Virus record (IMG/VR): IMGVR_UViG_3300034156_000028
Span: 1-39,049 of that record
Source of the DNA: a virus
Length of the DNA: 39,049 nt
Direction: 5' to 3' (one strand)
Position 1 is the first letter of the stretch, and every line of letters begins with the position of its first letter. The notes beneath the pieces were generated by a model that saw only the letters and a list, made by a program, of their open reading frames with translations, had not been told where the DNA came from and ran no database searches. Below, piece by piece: positions 1 through 5,551 of this stretch. The position numbers and the translations under genes are program-made.

Positions 1-127
1 CACCAACCCACCCCCCGGAACCAGTGAATCATGCATAGTAATCCATGGTGACACGAAAACATGTGAATATATGATCACATGATCATATGATACTGAGTAT
101 CATTAGGGTGGTAGGATTGTTGATTAT
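1..127. repeat. 127-bp terminal direct repeat, left copy (circular closure overlap)
   Basis: These bases are identical to the last 127 bases of the window, which makes the unique unit 38,922 bp and the molecule circular or terminally redundant. The length equals a widely used assembly k-mer, so a circular-graph overlap is more likely than a biological terminal repeat, although a short true repeat is not excluded. The copy contains two dyads (69-88 and 87-103) and a C-rich stretch at its start. No coding sequence is convincing here. Confidence 0.95.
69..103. promoter_or_regulatory. Two adjacent dyads, candidate operator or origin element
   Basis: The arms ATATGATCA (69-77) and TGATCATAT (80-88) are perfectly inverted around a 2-nt centre. 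They run into a second perfect dyad, ATGATAC (87-93) and GTATCAT (97-103), around a 3-nt centre. Such symmetric AT-rich sites typically bind dimeric regulators. The nearest candidate binders are the small minus-strand protein at 327-527 and the XRE-type protein at 11900-12172, which is inference only. Confidence 0.55.
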
Positions 128-205
128 GAAACAGTGTATGGAGTTATGCTCATCTTGAGTATATATCTATCGGAACTCACGCTACATATCAACTGTTCCA
201 AATGG

Positions 206-253
206 AACAATGACACATAGTAACAATGACACATAGTAACAATGACACATAGT
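206..253. repeat. Three perfect tandem copies of a 16-bp unit
   Basis: The unit AACAATGACACATAGT occurs at 206-221, 222-237 and 238-253 without mismatches and without gaps. It lies in non-coding DNA about 100 bp from the dyads. Short perfect tandem repeats in a phage intergenic region resemble iterons or terminase-recognition repeats. The sequence alone cannot tell these apart. Confidence 0.9.
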
Positions 254-326
254 ACAAGTGTAGGCCAGTGACCACTAACCAGTGTCATCATAGTTTCACC
301 TGTTGAAACAGAACATGACACTAACA

Positions 327-527
327 TTACAATAAAGAAAGCTTAACACCGCGCAACCACGTCCAATGGCCCTCGGTACTAAGCCCCAGGATTCTGTAAA
401 CGTGCATCTCTGAGTATCCATAATTAAAAAGATCGATAGCGATTCTAGCTATTTCTTCCTCATTACGGCGAAACTTCGAATCACTCCAGGTGTAGTAGTC
501 ATGCCCGAACACATGCATGGGTTTCAT
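327..527 (-). CDS. Small 66-aa protein, possibly helix-turn-helix-like
   Basis: I do not recognise this protein. It is short and charged, and its C-terminal half (GYSEMHVYRILGLS then WTWLRG) has the rhythm of a helix-turn-helix, with a turn-like LGLS before an aromatic helix; this is a weak inference. The ATG at 527 is preceded by a GGGAG ribosome binding site, and a TTGACA promoter with a 17-nt spacer (549-577) reads into it. That support is stronger than for the overlapping shadow ORF at 124-327. Its promoter lies back to back with the promoter of the pentapeptide gene, so it could be a local regulator. Confidence 0.55.
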   Translation of the reverse strand: MKPMHVFGHDYYTWSDSKFRRNEEEIARIAIDLFNYGYSEMHVYRILGLSTEGHWTWLRGVKLSLL

Positions 528-548
528 TATGGGTTGCTCCCTTCTATC

Positions 549-577
549 ATCTTAAGGCAATACGATTCCTTTGTCAA
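549..577 (-). promoter_or_regulatory. Sigma70-type promoter for the 66-aa gene
   Basis: On the minus strand there is TTGACA (plus positions 572-577), a 17-nt spacer and TAAGAT (549-554). Transcription would start near 542, leaving a leader of about 15 nt with a GGGAG site before the ATG at 527. A plus-strand promoter starts only 15 bp away at 593, forming a divergent pair. Confidence 0.6.
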
Positions 578-592
578 TAATCAAAACAATTG

Positions 593-621
593 TTGACACA
601 AAAGGAATCACGTGTTACATT
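593..621 (+). promoter_or_regulatory. Sigma70-type promoter for the pentapeptide-repeat gene
   Basis: TTGACA at 593-598, a 17-nt spacer and TACATT at 616-621. Transcription would begin near 628, just upstream of the TAAGGATGG ribosome binding site and the ATG at 640. This argues that the longer reading frame opening at 571 is not the true start. Confidence 0.6.
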
Positions 622-639
622 TCTTGTAAGGATGGTGAA

Positions 640-960
640 ATGAAAATGACTAGGGAAAAATTGTCAGTGACTTTAACCGATCATAAGATATGGTTAAACA
701 ATTCCAATAATGGTAAGATGGCTGACCTCTCGGGGGCTGACCTCTCGGGGGCTGACCTCTACGGGTCTGACCTCTACGGGGCTGACTTATCCGGGCCTGA
801 CCTCTCCGAGGCCAACCTATACCGCGCTAACCTCTCCGGGGCTGACCTATCCAGGGCCAACCTATACAGGGCCAACCTATCCAGGGCTGACCTCTCCGGG
901 GCTGACATCTCCATGGCCAACCTATACCGCGCCAACCTATCCGAGGCCAAAATGGGATAA
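640..960 (+). CDS. Pentapeptide-repeat protein
   Basis: A 106-aa protein made almost entirely of pentapeptide repeats. After a 27-residue lead there are 15 consecutive A(D/N)LXX units (about residues 28-102) and a short AKMG end. Repeats of this kind fold as a right-handed quadrilateral beta-helix, and 15 units give almost four coils. Family members such as Qnr and MfpA mimic DNA and bind gyrase, but most are uncharacterised and this one is shorter. The ATG at 640 is chosen because it follows TAAGGATGG and the promoter at 593-621. The DNA is itself a degenerate 15-bp repeat, which also opens a spurious second frame (710-973). Confidence 0.85.
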   Translation: MKMTREKLSVTLTDHKIWLNNSNNGKMADLSGADLSGADLYGSDLYGADLSGPDLSEANLYRANLSGADLSRANLYRANLSRADLSGADISMANLYRANLSEAKMG

Positions 961-1063
961 TGGTAAGGTTTAACTAGTGCTCATAAGAAATCCATTTTTT
1001 ATCACATAATAATAGGCGGAGCTGTATAGGCTCTGAGACAATTTTACAAGGGGGACATTAACC

Positions 1064-1426
1064 ATGTCTGTTATCAACGCAAAGCCGGAAACGGTTACTT
1101 TTAACGGGGAAAACTACACCCGAAGCGACCTTATTCCCGCCCCTCAGGCGGTAACCAAAGAGCGAAAAGGGGCCTGGGTGATTGGGGAAAAATACCTTAT
1201 TAGGACGGTAACCATGATCGACATCGGAATCCTGGTACACGTTGACGATCACGAACTTGTCCTCTCTCAGGCGTCATGGATTGCTGACACAAACCGATTT
1301 GCCACGGCCCTTGAGACTGGAAACCTGAAAGAGGTTGAGCCGTTTCCAGACGAGGCAATCGTAGGACGTGGCGCTATTGTTGACGCTTCCGTATGGTCTC
1401 ATGATCTGCCAAGAACCCAAAAATGA
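1064..1426 (+). CDS. Conserved-type phage protein, 120 aa, unknown function
   Basis: Starts at ATG 1064 after an AAGGGGG ribosome binding site. The central part (EKYLIRTVTM ... ELVLSQASWIAD ... EVEPFP) and the end (VGRGAIVDA ... DLPRTQK) match, from memory, a small family common in phages and prophages whose role I do not know. In that recollection the family is often followed by a glycine-rich low-complexity ORF. Here the stop overlaps the next start in an ATGA junction at 1423-1426, and the next ORF is an extreme low-complexity array, so the two are probably translated together. No transmembrane segment or catalytic motif is visible. Confidence 0.75.
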   Translation: MSVINAKPETVTFNGENYTRSDLIPAPQAVTKERKGAWVIGEKYLIRTVTMIDIGILVHVDDHELVLSQASWIADTNRFATALETGNLKEVEPFPDEAIVGRGAIVDASVWSHDLPRTQK

Positions 1427-1683
1427 CAGCCGCCATTGCTAAAGCCGGTATTGACCGGTCGTGGTCGTGGTCGTGGTCGTGGTCGAGGTCGTGGTCGTGG
1501 TCGTGGTCGTGGTCGAGGTCGGGGTCGTGGTCGAGGTCGTGGTCGAGGTCGGGGTCGTGGTCGAGGTCGGGGTCGGGGTCGAGGTCGAGGTCGAGGTCGT
1601 GGTCGTGGTCGAGGTCGTGGTCGAGGTCGTGGTCGTGGTCGGGGTCGTGGTCGGGGTCGTGGTCGGGGTCGGGCACATCATGA
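1423..1683 (+). CDS. Low-complexity ORF coupled to the 120-aa gene (frame uncertain)
   Basis: This frame starts in an ATGA overlap with the preceding gene. It reads MTAAIAKAGIDR followed by 36 dipeptides Ser-Trp, Ser-Arg or Ser-Gly, then ends in another ATGA that opens a second MTAAIAKAGLDR copy at 1680. No frame of the array has a stop, so the true frame is not certain. The frame from TTG 1436 encodes MLKPVLTG and then (Arg-Gly)n, and all variation between repeat units is silent in that frame only. An Arg-Gly polymer would be a basic nucleic-acid-binding type tract, while the Ser-X frame would be aromatic and basic. Function is unknown. Confidence 0.4.
   Translation: MTAAIAKAGIDRSWSWSWSWSRSWSWSWSWSRSGSWSRSWSRSGSWSRSGSGSRSRSRSWSWSRSWSRSWSWSGSWSGSWSGSGTS
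1457..1672 (+). repeat. 36-unit GGTCGN hexanucleotide array
   Basis: The array is 216 bp of uninterrupted hexamers GGTCGN. The last base is T in 18 units, A in 10 and G in 8, and never C. Every other position is invariant. A unit of six bases cannot shift the reading frame, so copy-number change by slippage would alter product length only. N falls in the wobble position of Arg codons in one plus-strand frame (GGT CGN, Gly-Arg). In the other two plus-strand frames it changes amino acids. Confidence 0.97.
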
Positions 1684-1770
1684 CAGCAGCCATTGCTAAA
1701 GCCGGTCTTGACCGGTAGCGGTCTTGGTCTGGGTCTGGGTCTGGATAACATAATATCATTTTCCACTTAA
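1680..1770 (+). repeat. Second, degenerate copy of the array-bearing module
   Basis: Positions 1680-1716 repeat 1423-1459 with two mismatches over 37 bp, 257 bp apart. As in the first copy, an array of GGT-led hexamers follows: GGTAGC, GGTCTT and three GGTCTG (1714-1743). The ATG frame stops after MTAAIAKAGLDR at 1718. The Gly-X frame from TTG 1693 continues through Gly-Ser and Gly-Leu dipeptides to a stop at 1770. The module therefore looks duplicated, with a large expansion in only one copy. Confidence 0.85.
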
Positions 1771-1800
1771 ACCCATAGGTTAGGACCCTATGGGTTTTTT
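1769..1800 (+). terminator. Rho-independent terminator after the array
   Basis: A 10-bp perfect stem, AAACCCATAG (1769-1778) with CTATGGGTTT (1788-1797), a 9-nt loop and a run of T. It closes the transcription unit containing the 120-aa gene and the hexamer array. Confidence 0.9.
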
Positions 1801-1814
1801 ATTGCTTTTTACAC

Positions 1815-1843
1815 TTGACAAAACTATCCATTGGTACGATGAT
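1815..1843 (+). promoter_or_regulatory. Sigma70-type promoter for two tiny genes
   Basis: TTGACA at 1815-1820, a 17-nt spacer and GATGAT at 1838-1843 (four of six consensus bases). It lies directly after the terminator at 1769-1800 and before the AAGGAG at 1851-1856 of the 32-aa membrane peptide. Confidence 0.6.
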
Positions 1844-1865
1844 TACAGTCAAGGAGAACGTGATT

Positions 1866-1964
1866 ATGGGTTTATTCATTACGATCTTGTTTATTACAGT
1901 TCCATTGTGTTATTACGCATTTATTGTGTATCTAATCTATCTTGAGATCAATGACAAGGAGTGA
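1866..1964 (+). CDS. 32-aa single-pass membrane peptide
   Basis: A very short ORF preceded by AAGGAG (1851-1856) and its own promoter. Residues 3-26 (from LFITILFI to FIVYLIYL) are almost entirely hydrophobic, followed by an acidic EINDKE tail, so it should insert as one transmembrane helix. The final codons contain the AAGGAG that serves the next ORF at 1973. Function is unknown; small phage membrane peptides of this kind can affect lysis timing or superinfection, but nothing here shows that. Confidence 0.5.
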   Translation: MGLFITILFITVPLCYYAFIVYLIYLEINDKE

Positions 1965-1972
1965 TAAGTATC

Positions 1973-2101
1973 ATGAAATCATACGAACAAAGACTAGCAG
2001 ACATTAGCCTAGCCCTTGACGGCTGGTGGTCATTGAACGAGGAAGCCCTAGAGATGGGGTTCACCGTGGATCTTCCGGGCTGGTGGTTTGATTTGTTTTG
2101 A
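1973..2101 (+). CDS. 42-aa acidic tryptophan-rich peptide, unknown
   Basis: Starts at ATG 1973, 9 bp after the stop of the 32-aa peptide, using the AAGGAG that overlaps the upstream gene's end. It has two Trp-Trp pairs (DGWWSL and PGWWFDLF) and is acidic overall. I do not recognise it. The terminator at 2126-2157 follows, so it is the last gene of a two-gene unit. Confidence 0.45.
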   Translation: MKSYEQRLADISLALDGWWSLNEEALEMGFTVDLPGWWFDLF

Positions 2102-2125
2102 CCAACATCCTACAAGTAATCATAA

Positions 2126-2157
2126 AAAAGCCACGGCGCAAACCGTGGCTTTTGTTT
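2126..2157. terminator. Bidirectional terminator between convergent units
   Basis: An 11-bp perfect stem, AAAAGCCACGG (2126-2136) with CCGTGGCTTTT (2143-2153), with an A run on one side and a T run on the other, so it can stop transcription from both directions. It separates the plus-strand accessory unit (ending 2101) from the leftward amidoligase operon (ending 2172). Confidence 0.9.
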
Positions 2158-2171
2158 TGTCCTGATACCAG

Positions 2172-2279
2172 CTATGGAGCCAGGATCTTGAAGATAACCG
2201 CAACGCTCCCCATAATAGCAAGTAGCGCAGCTGTTACAACGAAAAAGGAAATGAACCAAAGAGCGTCCTTTAGGTTCAT
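2172..2279 (-). CDS. 35-aa membrane peptide at the end of the amidoligase operon
   Basis: Starts at ATG 2279 in an ATGA overlap with the stop of the 104-aa gene and ends at TAG 2172-2174. After MNLKDALWF the segment up to VAVIFKIL is continuously hydrophobic and should form one transmembrane helix. It is translationally coupled to the three genes upstream and is followed by the terminator at 2126-2157, so it looks like a genuine fourth operon member. Function is unknown; a membrane anchor for the operon's product or enzyme is one possibility. Confidence 0.55.
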   Translation of the reverse strand: MNLKDALWFISFFVVTAALLAIMGSVAVIFKILAP

Positions 2280-2590
2280 TTAGCCGCATCCAGTTTAAAA
2301 CTTTCCATCTGAAGAAATCCTTGTGCCCATTTGGTTGATTCCATTCGCTTGAAAGTCAGTCCATAATAGCCCGATACTGCGTTAAGCCTAGACCACGTTA
2401 GAGGGGTGTTATATCCTTCTGTTGACAGGTGTATTTCTGAGGAATAAGCATTCCTCCACGCAATGGTGTAACCGTGAAGAGACCATACCACCTTTCCATT
2501 AAATCTGTTAATGTAGATCTTATCCCTTTCGGAAAGATGGATAACTCCCTGGACAAAACAGTCAAGACACTCGGCGATATTCTTTCTCAT
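2276..2590 (-). CDS. 104-aa protein, third gene of the amidoligase operon
   Basis: Starts at ATG 2590 in an ATGA overlap with the amidotransferase stop. The middle (KVVWSLHGYTIAWRN ... HLSTEGYNTPLTWSRLNAV) looks like paired beta strands followed by a short helix. From memory this pattern resembles small phage proteins of unknown function with a TTRSRLN-like signature, but I would not name the family. No catalytic motif is evident. Tight coupling on both sides suggests it works with the ligase and amidotransferase. Confidence 0.8.
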   Translation of the reverse strand: MRKNIAECLDCFVQGVIHLSERDKIYINRFNGKVVWSLHGYTIAWRNAYSSEIHLSTEGYNTPLTWSRLNAVSGYYGLTFKRMESTKWAQGFLQMESFKLDAAK

Positions 2591-3516
2591 ACTTTGACTT
2601 CCTTCCCAAGTGCATCGGTAACATAGTCGATCATTTCAGTGTGGCCAGTTGACAGAGTTAGAATGTGCAATTCTCCCGAATCTGTGTCAATCCAGAACTC
2701 TTCTTTGCCATATTCTAGCATACTGGAGCCCTGCCGGTAGATAGTCCCGTCCGAACCATAGACCATCATGTAGTCTGGTAGTCTTTTCATACTACCAGAC
2801 CCGGACACAGGAACGGCAGTCTCGCCATAATCATCACGATCATCATGATCAAAGTCTAGATGATTGTACGGCTTGCCCTTGTAAACTGTGACATTTTTCC
2901 AACCGGCTGACCCATATTTACCGTAGTAATCCGAGTAGTCAAAATCTGCATAGCTGTCATTTGACCAAAAACATCCCCCATGGTCTTTCCAGACTCCAGC
3001 CTTAAGGAAAGAGCCGTCCGCATACAGGAGGGCGAACCTTGAACCGCTGGAGGTCTCGTCCATGAAATACTGTGTAAAGCGCTTGTCCTGTAAGTCGATC
3101 TTGGACAAGAAGCACCTGACATAATTGGCTGTATCCGAGTAAACAGTGTCTGATGGTACGCTCGTCAAAATCCCGTTATGAGCAAACGCCGCTTTTGTCT
3201 TACCAGACAGTAACAGGATTTCCTTTGAATCCCTTGTAACCGGGAATGGATGGGTCATAGCTTGACCCTTTCCTCCGTGCGTGGCAATCCTGAAATGGAA
3301 GACCCAGCTCATCGATTTCCATTGATCAGCATGATCGAGAATCGATTGATAGGCCTTCTGGAAGCTTTCTTCCTTCAGGTATCCCTTGTTCCAGTTGACG
3401 TCTTTTCCAGTGGCATACATGAATCCGAAACCATCGAAGTTCGAGTCCCAGCAATTTTGCATTTCGGCCATTGTTGGGAATGGTTGGCCTTTAGGTTTAA
3501 TAGCAATTACGCACAT
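2587..3516 (-). CDS. Class II glutamine amidotransferase (Ntn hydrolase)
   Basis: 309 aa, beginning Met-Cys, so Cys2 becomes the N-terminal nucleophile after Met removal, as in class II (GatII) amidotransferases. Further family motifs follow: DGFGF (28-32), HFRIATHG (74-81), HPFPV (89-93), AHNGI (112-116) and SDT (127-129). Such domains hydrolyse glutamine and pass ammonia to a partner. The C-terminal half is Asp/Tyr-rich and unrecognised. A GAGGAG-type site precedes the start, 39 bp after the amidoligase stop. No synthase domain is fused, so the amidoligase encoded just upstream is the obvious partner; this pairing is known from phages and bacteria (Iyer, Aravind and colleagues). Confidence 0.9.
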   Translation of the reverse strand: MCVIAIKPKGQPFPTMAEMQNCWDSNFDGFGFMYATGKDVNWNKGYLKEESFQKAYQSILDHADQWKSMSWVFHFRIATHGGKGQAMTHPFPVTRDSKEILLLSGKTKAAFAHNGILTSVPSDTVYSDTANYVRCFLSKIDLQDKRFTQYFMDETSSGSRFALLYADGSFLKAGVWKDHGGCFWSNDSYADFDYSDYYGKYGSAGWKNVTVYKGKPYNHLDFDHDDRDDYGETAVPVSGSGSMKRLPDYMMVYGSDGTIYRQGSSMLEYGKEEFWIDTDSGELHILTLSTGHTEMIDYVTDALGKEVKV

Positions 3517-3555
3517 AAAAACTCCTCTATATTAAAACATTCTAAACCAAAAGGT

Positions 3556-5193
3556 CTAGATCTCGCCGGACTCATCCACGCTGTCGTTTTCAGGGTCTCT
3601 CTTGCGAGACTCCCAGTACTCGGCAATTTCCTTGAATCCAAAATACTTAATTATGGTCAAAAACCCCATAGATTTTACAGACTCCCAGTCTTCGGTATGG
3701 CAAATATGGGCCATAGTGTGGGCAAGTTGAGCCGAGGCAAGCCACGTATCATATCGGAGGGTTCCGCGAATGAACCGGATCTCGATAGTGTGCTCATTGG
3801 TAATGTTCACCATGCGATAACGGTCATAGTTCACGTTCATGTTTCCAAGTTTCAGGGCGTTTTCTTGCAAGTTTCGCCGTTGAGTTGAGTCAAAGTAGCA
3901 TTTTGCCCATTGGTTGAAAGAGTCCCTAGTCCTTCTGGAGAAGGTAAAAAACTTGTCTTTGAACTTTTCCGTAAGATACACAAGCTTACTTACTCCCTCT
4001 TTTCCCAAAAATGACCGGGTGAGATGGAAGTGAAGACCACAATCGCCGTTATCATGGGAGGTGTACCCTGCGCTGATGAGCCTTCGGAAAAGCCCCTCCC
4101 AGTCCAGTTTGACCAGTTCTGCGTATGTATGCGGATGGGTTACAATCTCGACTCCATCGTCATTGAGAGATCCGTCATGTTTCATATAGAGCCTGGACTC
4201 ATCCGGGTTAAAGTTCGAGATGATAGACGCTCCACCATCCCCGCCCTCGATCTCCAGCTCCATCCCTAAAAAGCATTCATCCGCATTCCCATAGTACAGG
4301 AACTTTTTAGGGTTCCATGAGTGATCATGGATTATGGAATCATTAAAGCAACGCTCGCAATAGTGATAGCCCCAGCGACTTTGAGAATCACCTCTTAGGA
4401 TGAAATCTCCGCAAGATTCGCATGATACATAATTTGGAGCGCAATTAGGACACAGTCTTTCGAAATTGTTACATTCATGGTCTTGTGAGTAATACCTCTC
4501 CCCGCAATCTCGGCACGTTCTAAACGCCTCTCTTTGACATGTCTCGCAAAAATGGCTTCCGTCATGCTCAAAACCGTTGTCATAATGACTACTTTGGCAA
4601 TGGTGGCACTCGACAACAGCCATGTTAGGATCTGGGACAAACGGCTCCCATTTTTCATAGTTAAAAGCAAATTGAGAATCGATAGTGACTTTGTAGTGTT
4701 TCATTCCCTTTGGCGGGCACACTCCGACAAAGTACCTGTATTTGTTTGGTCCATCTATGTTGCTAGGATCTTTAAACAGCCAAACACGGTCCTCATTTGT
4801 CCATTTGATATCACTCGGTAACCTCGGCACATTGGCGTATCGCGAGCCACAAAACCATGGCGCTTCCTGGAAACAATCCCAATAGACACCCTCTAATCCA
4901 TCGACAACAAACCTCCAAGATCTTATAGGATCCGTGGAGGCCCTTCCAATCTCATCAGTAACATCGATAAAGTGATTCAAGTCTTCTTGATTCCAGTACC
5001 ACAGCGACCCATTTAAATCGATGTCACACTGTGTGTTAGCGGTGTCAGGATGACTCGCCTTAAACGGTAATCCGTTCAACACCTCAAGCATAGGCCTCGA
5101 CCATCCGAGGTGGTACTCTAGAGTCCGATCATTTTCAGGCGGAGGGCACTCCCACCTGTAAGTGTGGCCAGCAATAAAACACGGGATACTCAT
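3556..5193 (-). CDS. Zinc-ribbon amidoligase (COOH-NH2 ligase type)
   Basis: 545 aa from ATG 5193, preferred over ATG 5211 because AAAGGAG is correctly spaced only for 5193. The N-terminal 190 residues are unrecognised. Residues 196-282 carry six CxxC pairs (196/199, 216/219, 227/230, 248/251, 258/261, 279/282), suggesting about three zinc ribbons. The C-terminal half has the amidoligase pattern: GMELEIE (310-316), KHDGS (338-342), GVEIVTHP (347-354), CGLHFH (385-390) and TIEIRFIRGT (469-478). This fold, related to glutamine synthetase, joins a carboxylate to an amine using ATP. The substrate is unknown. First gene of the leftward operon with its own promoter at 5225-5252. Confidence 0.85.
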   Translation of the reverse strand: MSIPCFIAGHTYRWECPPPENDRTLEYHLGWSRPMLEVLNGLPFKASHPDTANTQCDIDLNGSLWYWNQEDLNHFIDVTDEIGRASTDPIRSWRFVVDGLEGVYWDCFQEAPWFCGSRYANVPRLPSDIKWTNEDRVWLFKDPSNIDGPNKYRYFVGVCPPKGMKHYKVTIDSQFAFNYEKWEPFVPDPNMAVVECHHCQSSHYDNGFEHDGSHFCETCQREAFRTCRDCGERYYSQDHECNNFERLCPNCAPNYVSCESCGDFILRGDSQSRWGYHYCERCFNDSIIHDHSWNPKKFLYYGNADECFLGMELEIEGGDGGASIISNFNPDESRLYMKHDGSLNDDGVEIVTHPHTYAELVKLDWEGLFRRLISAGYTSHDNGDCGLHFHLTRSFLGKEGVSKLVYLTEKFKDKFFTFSRRTRDSFNQWAKCYFDSTQRRNLQENALKLGNMNVNYDRYRMVNITNEHTIEIRFIRGTLRYDTWLASAQLAHTMAHICHTEDWESVKSMGFLTIIKYFGFKEIAEYWESRKRDPENDSVDESGEI

Positions 5194-5224
5194 CTTTTTC
5201 TCCTTTGGCATTTAGCCAGCGTTT

Positions 5225-5252
5225 ATTCTACTCAATAGCGATCATTTGTCAA
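5225..5252 (-). promoter_or_regulatory. Strong sigma70-type promoter for the amidoligase operon
   Basis: On the minus strand there is TTGACA (plus 5247-5252), a 16-nt spacer and TAGAAT (5225-5230, five of six consensus bases). Transcription would start near 5218, which leaves room for the AAAGGAG before ATG 5193. It borders the DnaA-box region, so the operon may be transcribed early and sense origin activity. Confidence 0.75.
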
Positions 5253-5455
5253 GTGTTTATATAGAAGTAAGTTATCCACAAGCAATTGGGGAAATGTGCA
5301 TAAGTTTGTGGATAACTATTGACACTTTTCCACAGCCTGTGAATACTGTTGATAACCGGTATGGGATAGCATACGTTTTATCCACAGGTTGTGGATAACA
5401 GAGTCGGATAGTACAAAACATCCATTATGTCCAAAACATCCATTGCATCCAAACT
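5253..5455. other. Putative replication origin with five perfect DnaA boxes
   Basis: Perfect TTATNCACA boxes lie at 5272-5280 (+), 5295-5303 (-, N=G), 5307-5315 (-), 5378-5386 (+) and 5390-5398 (-), with a near match TTTTCCACA at 5326-5334. A 13-bp direct repeat, CAAAACATCCATT, follows at 5414-5426 and 5432-5444. The region has no gene and separates the divergent amidoligase and replication units. This is the layout of an oriC-like or plasmid-like origin opened by host DnaA. Replication origin is the best reading; a DnaA-responsive promoter region is the alternative. Confidence 0.8.
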
Positions 5456-5545
5456 ACTGTAAGGAGTCCAAGTTTCACTGTAAGGAGTCATCATTGATTC
5501 CTATTGACAGTTGCATAAACGTATGATAGATTGACTGTAAGGAGT
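5456..5545 (+). repeat. Three perfect copies of a 12-mer that doubles as a ribosome binding site
   Basis: ACTGTAAGGAGT occurs at 5456-5467, 5477-5488 and 5534-5545. Only the third copy sits at the right distance before a start codon (ATG 5552). The first two precede no recognisable gene and lie upstream of the promoter at 5504-5532. A related CACTGTAAGGAG occurs near 17041 and GTGTAAGGAGT at 18190-18200. The spare copies may be recombination debris or sites for a regulator. Confidence 0.8.
5504..5532 (+). promoter_or_regulatory. Sigma70-type promoter for the rightward early operon
   Basis: TTGACA at 5504-5509, a 17-nt spacer and TAGATT at 5527-5532 (four of six). Transcription would start near 5539, next to the AAGGAGT that serves ATG 5552. 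It is the first promoter after the origin and probably drives the cluster of small overlapping genes from 5552 on. Confidence 0.65.
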
Positions 5546-5551
5546 GAAGAA

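Larger units (their letters stand above)
1..326. other. Non-coding region left of the circle junction
   Basis: I see no convincing gene here. The region holds the left copy of the terminal repeat, the dyads at 69-103, the three-copy 16-bp tandem repeat at 206-253, and a small hairpin with GTTTCA at 293-298 and TGAAAC at 304-309 just beyond the end of the minus-strand gene at 327. Together with 38298-38922 it forms roughly 950 nt of non-coding DNA once the circle is closed. A packaging or secondary replication signal is possible but unproven. Confidence 0.6.

Noticed and set aside
124-327. 67-aa ORF on the minus strand
   Set aside because: It reads through the tandem repeats and has no ribosome binding site; the composition looks like translated non-coding DNA.
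710-973. Second frame through the pentapeptide gene
   Set aside because: It is a by-product of the 15-bp repeat; the promoter and ribosome binding site fit the 640 frame.
1457-1672. CRISPR array or diversity-generating retroelement
   Set aside because: The repeats are contiguous hexamers without spacers, and no cas or reverse-transcriptase gene is present in the window.
1374-1766. Asp/His/Leu-rich minus-strand ORFs through the hexamer array
   Set aside because: They arise because the array lacks stops in any frame; no start signal or promoter supports them.
3250-3888. 212-aa plus-strand ORF inside the amidoligase operon
   Set aside because: It is a shadow of the two minus-strand genes, which carry clear motifs and ribosome binding sites.
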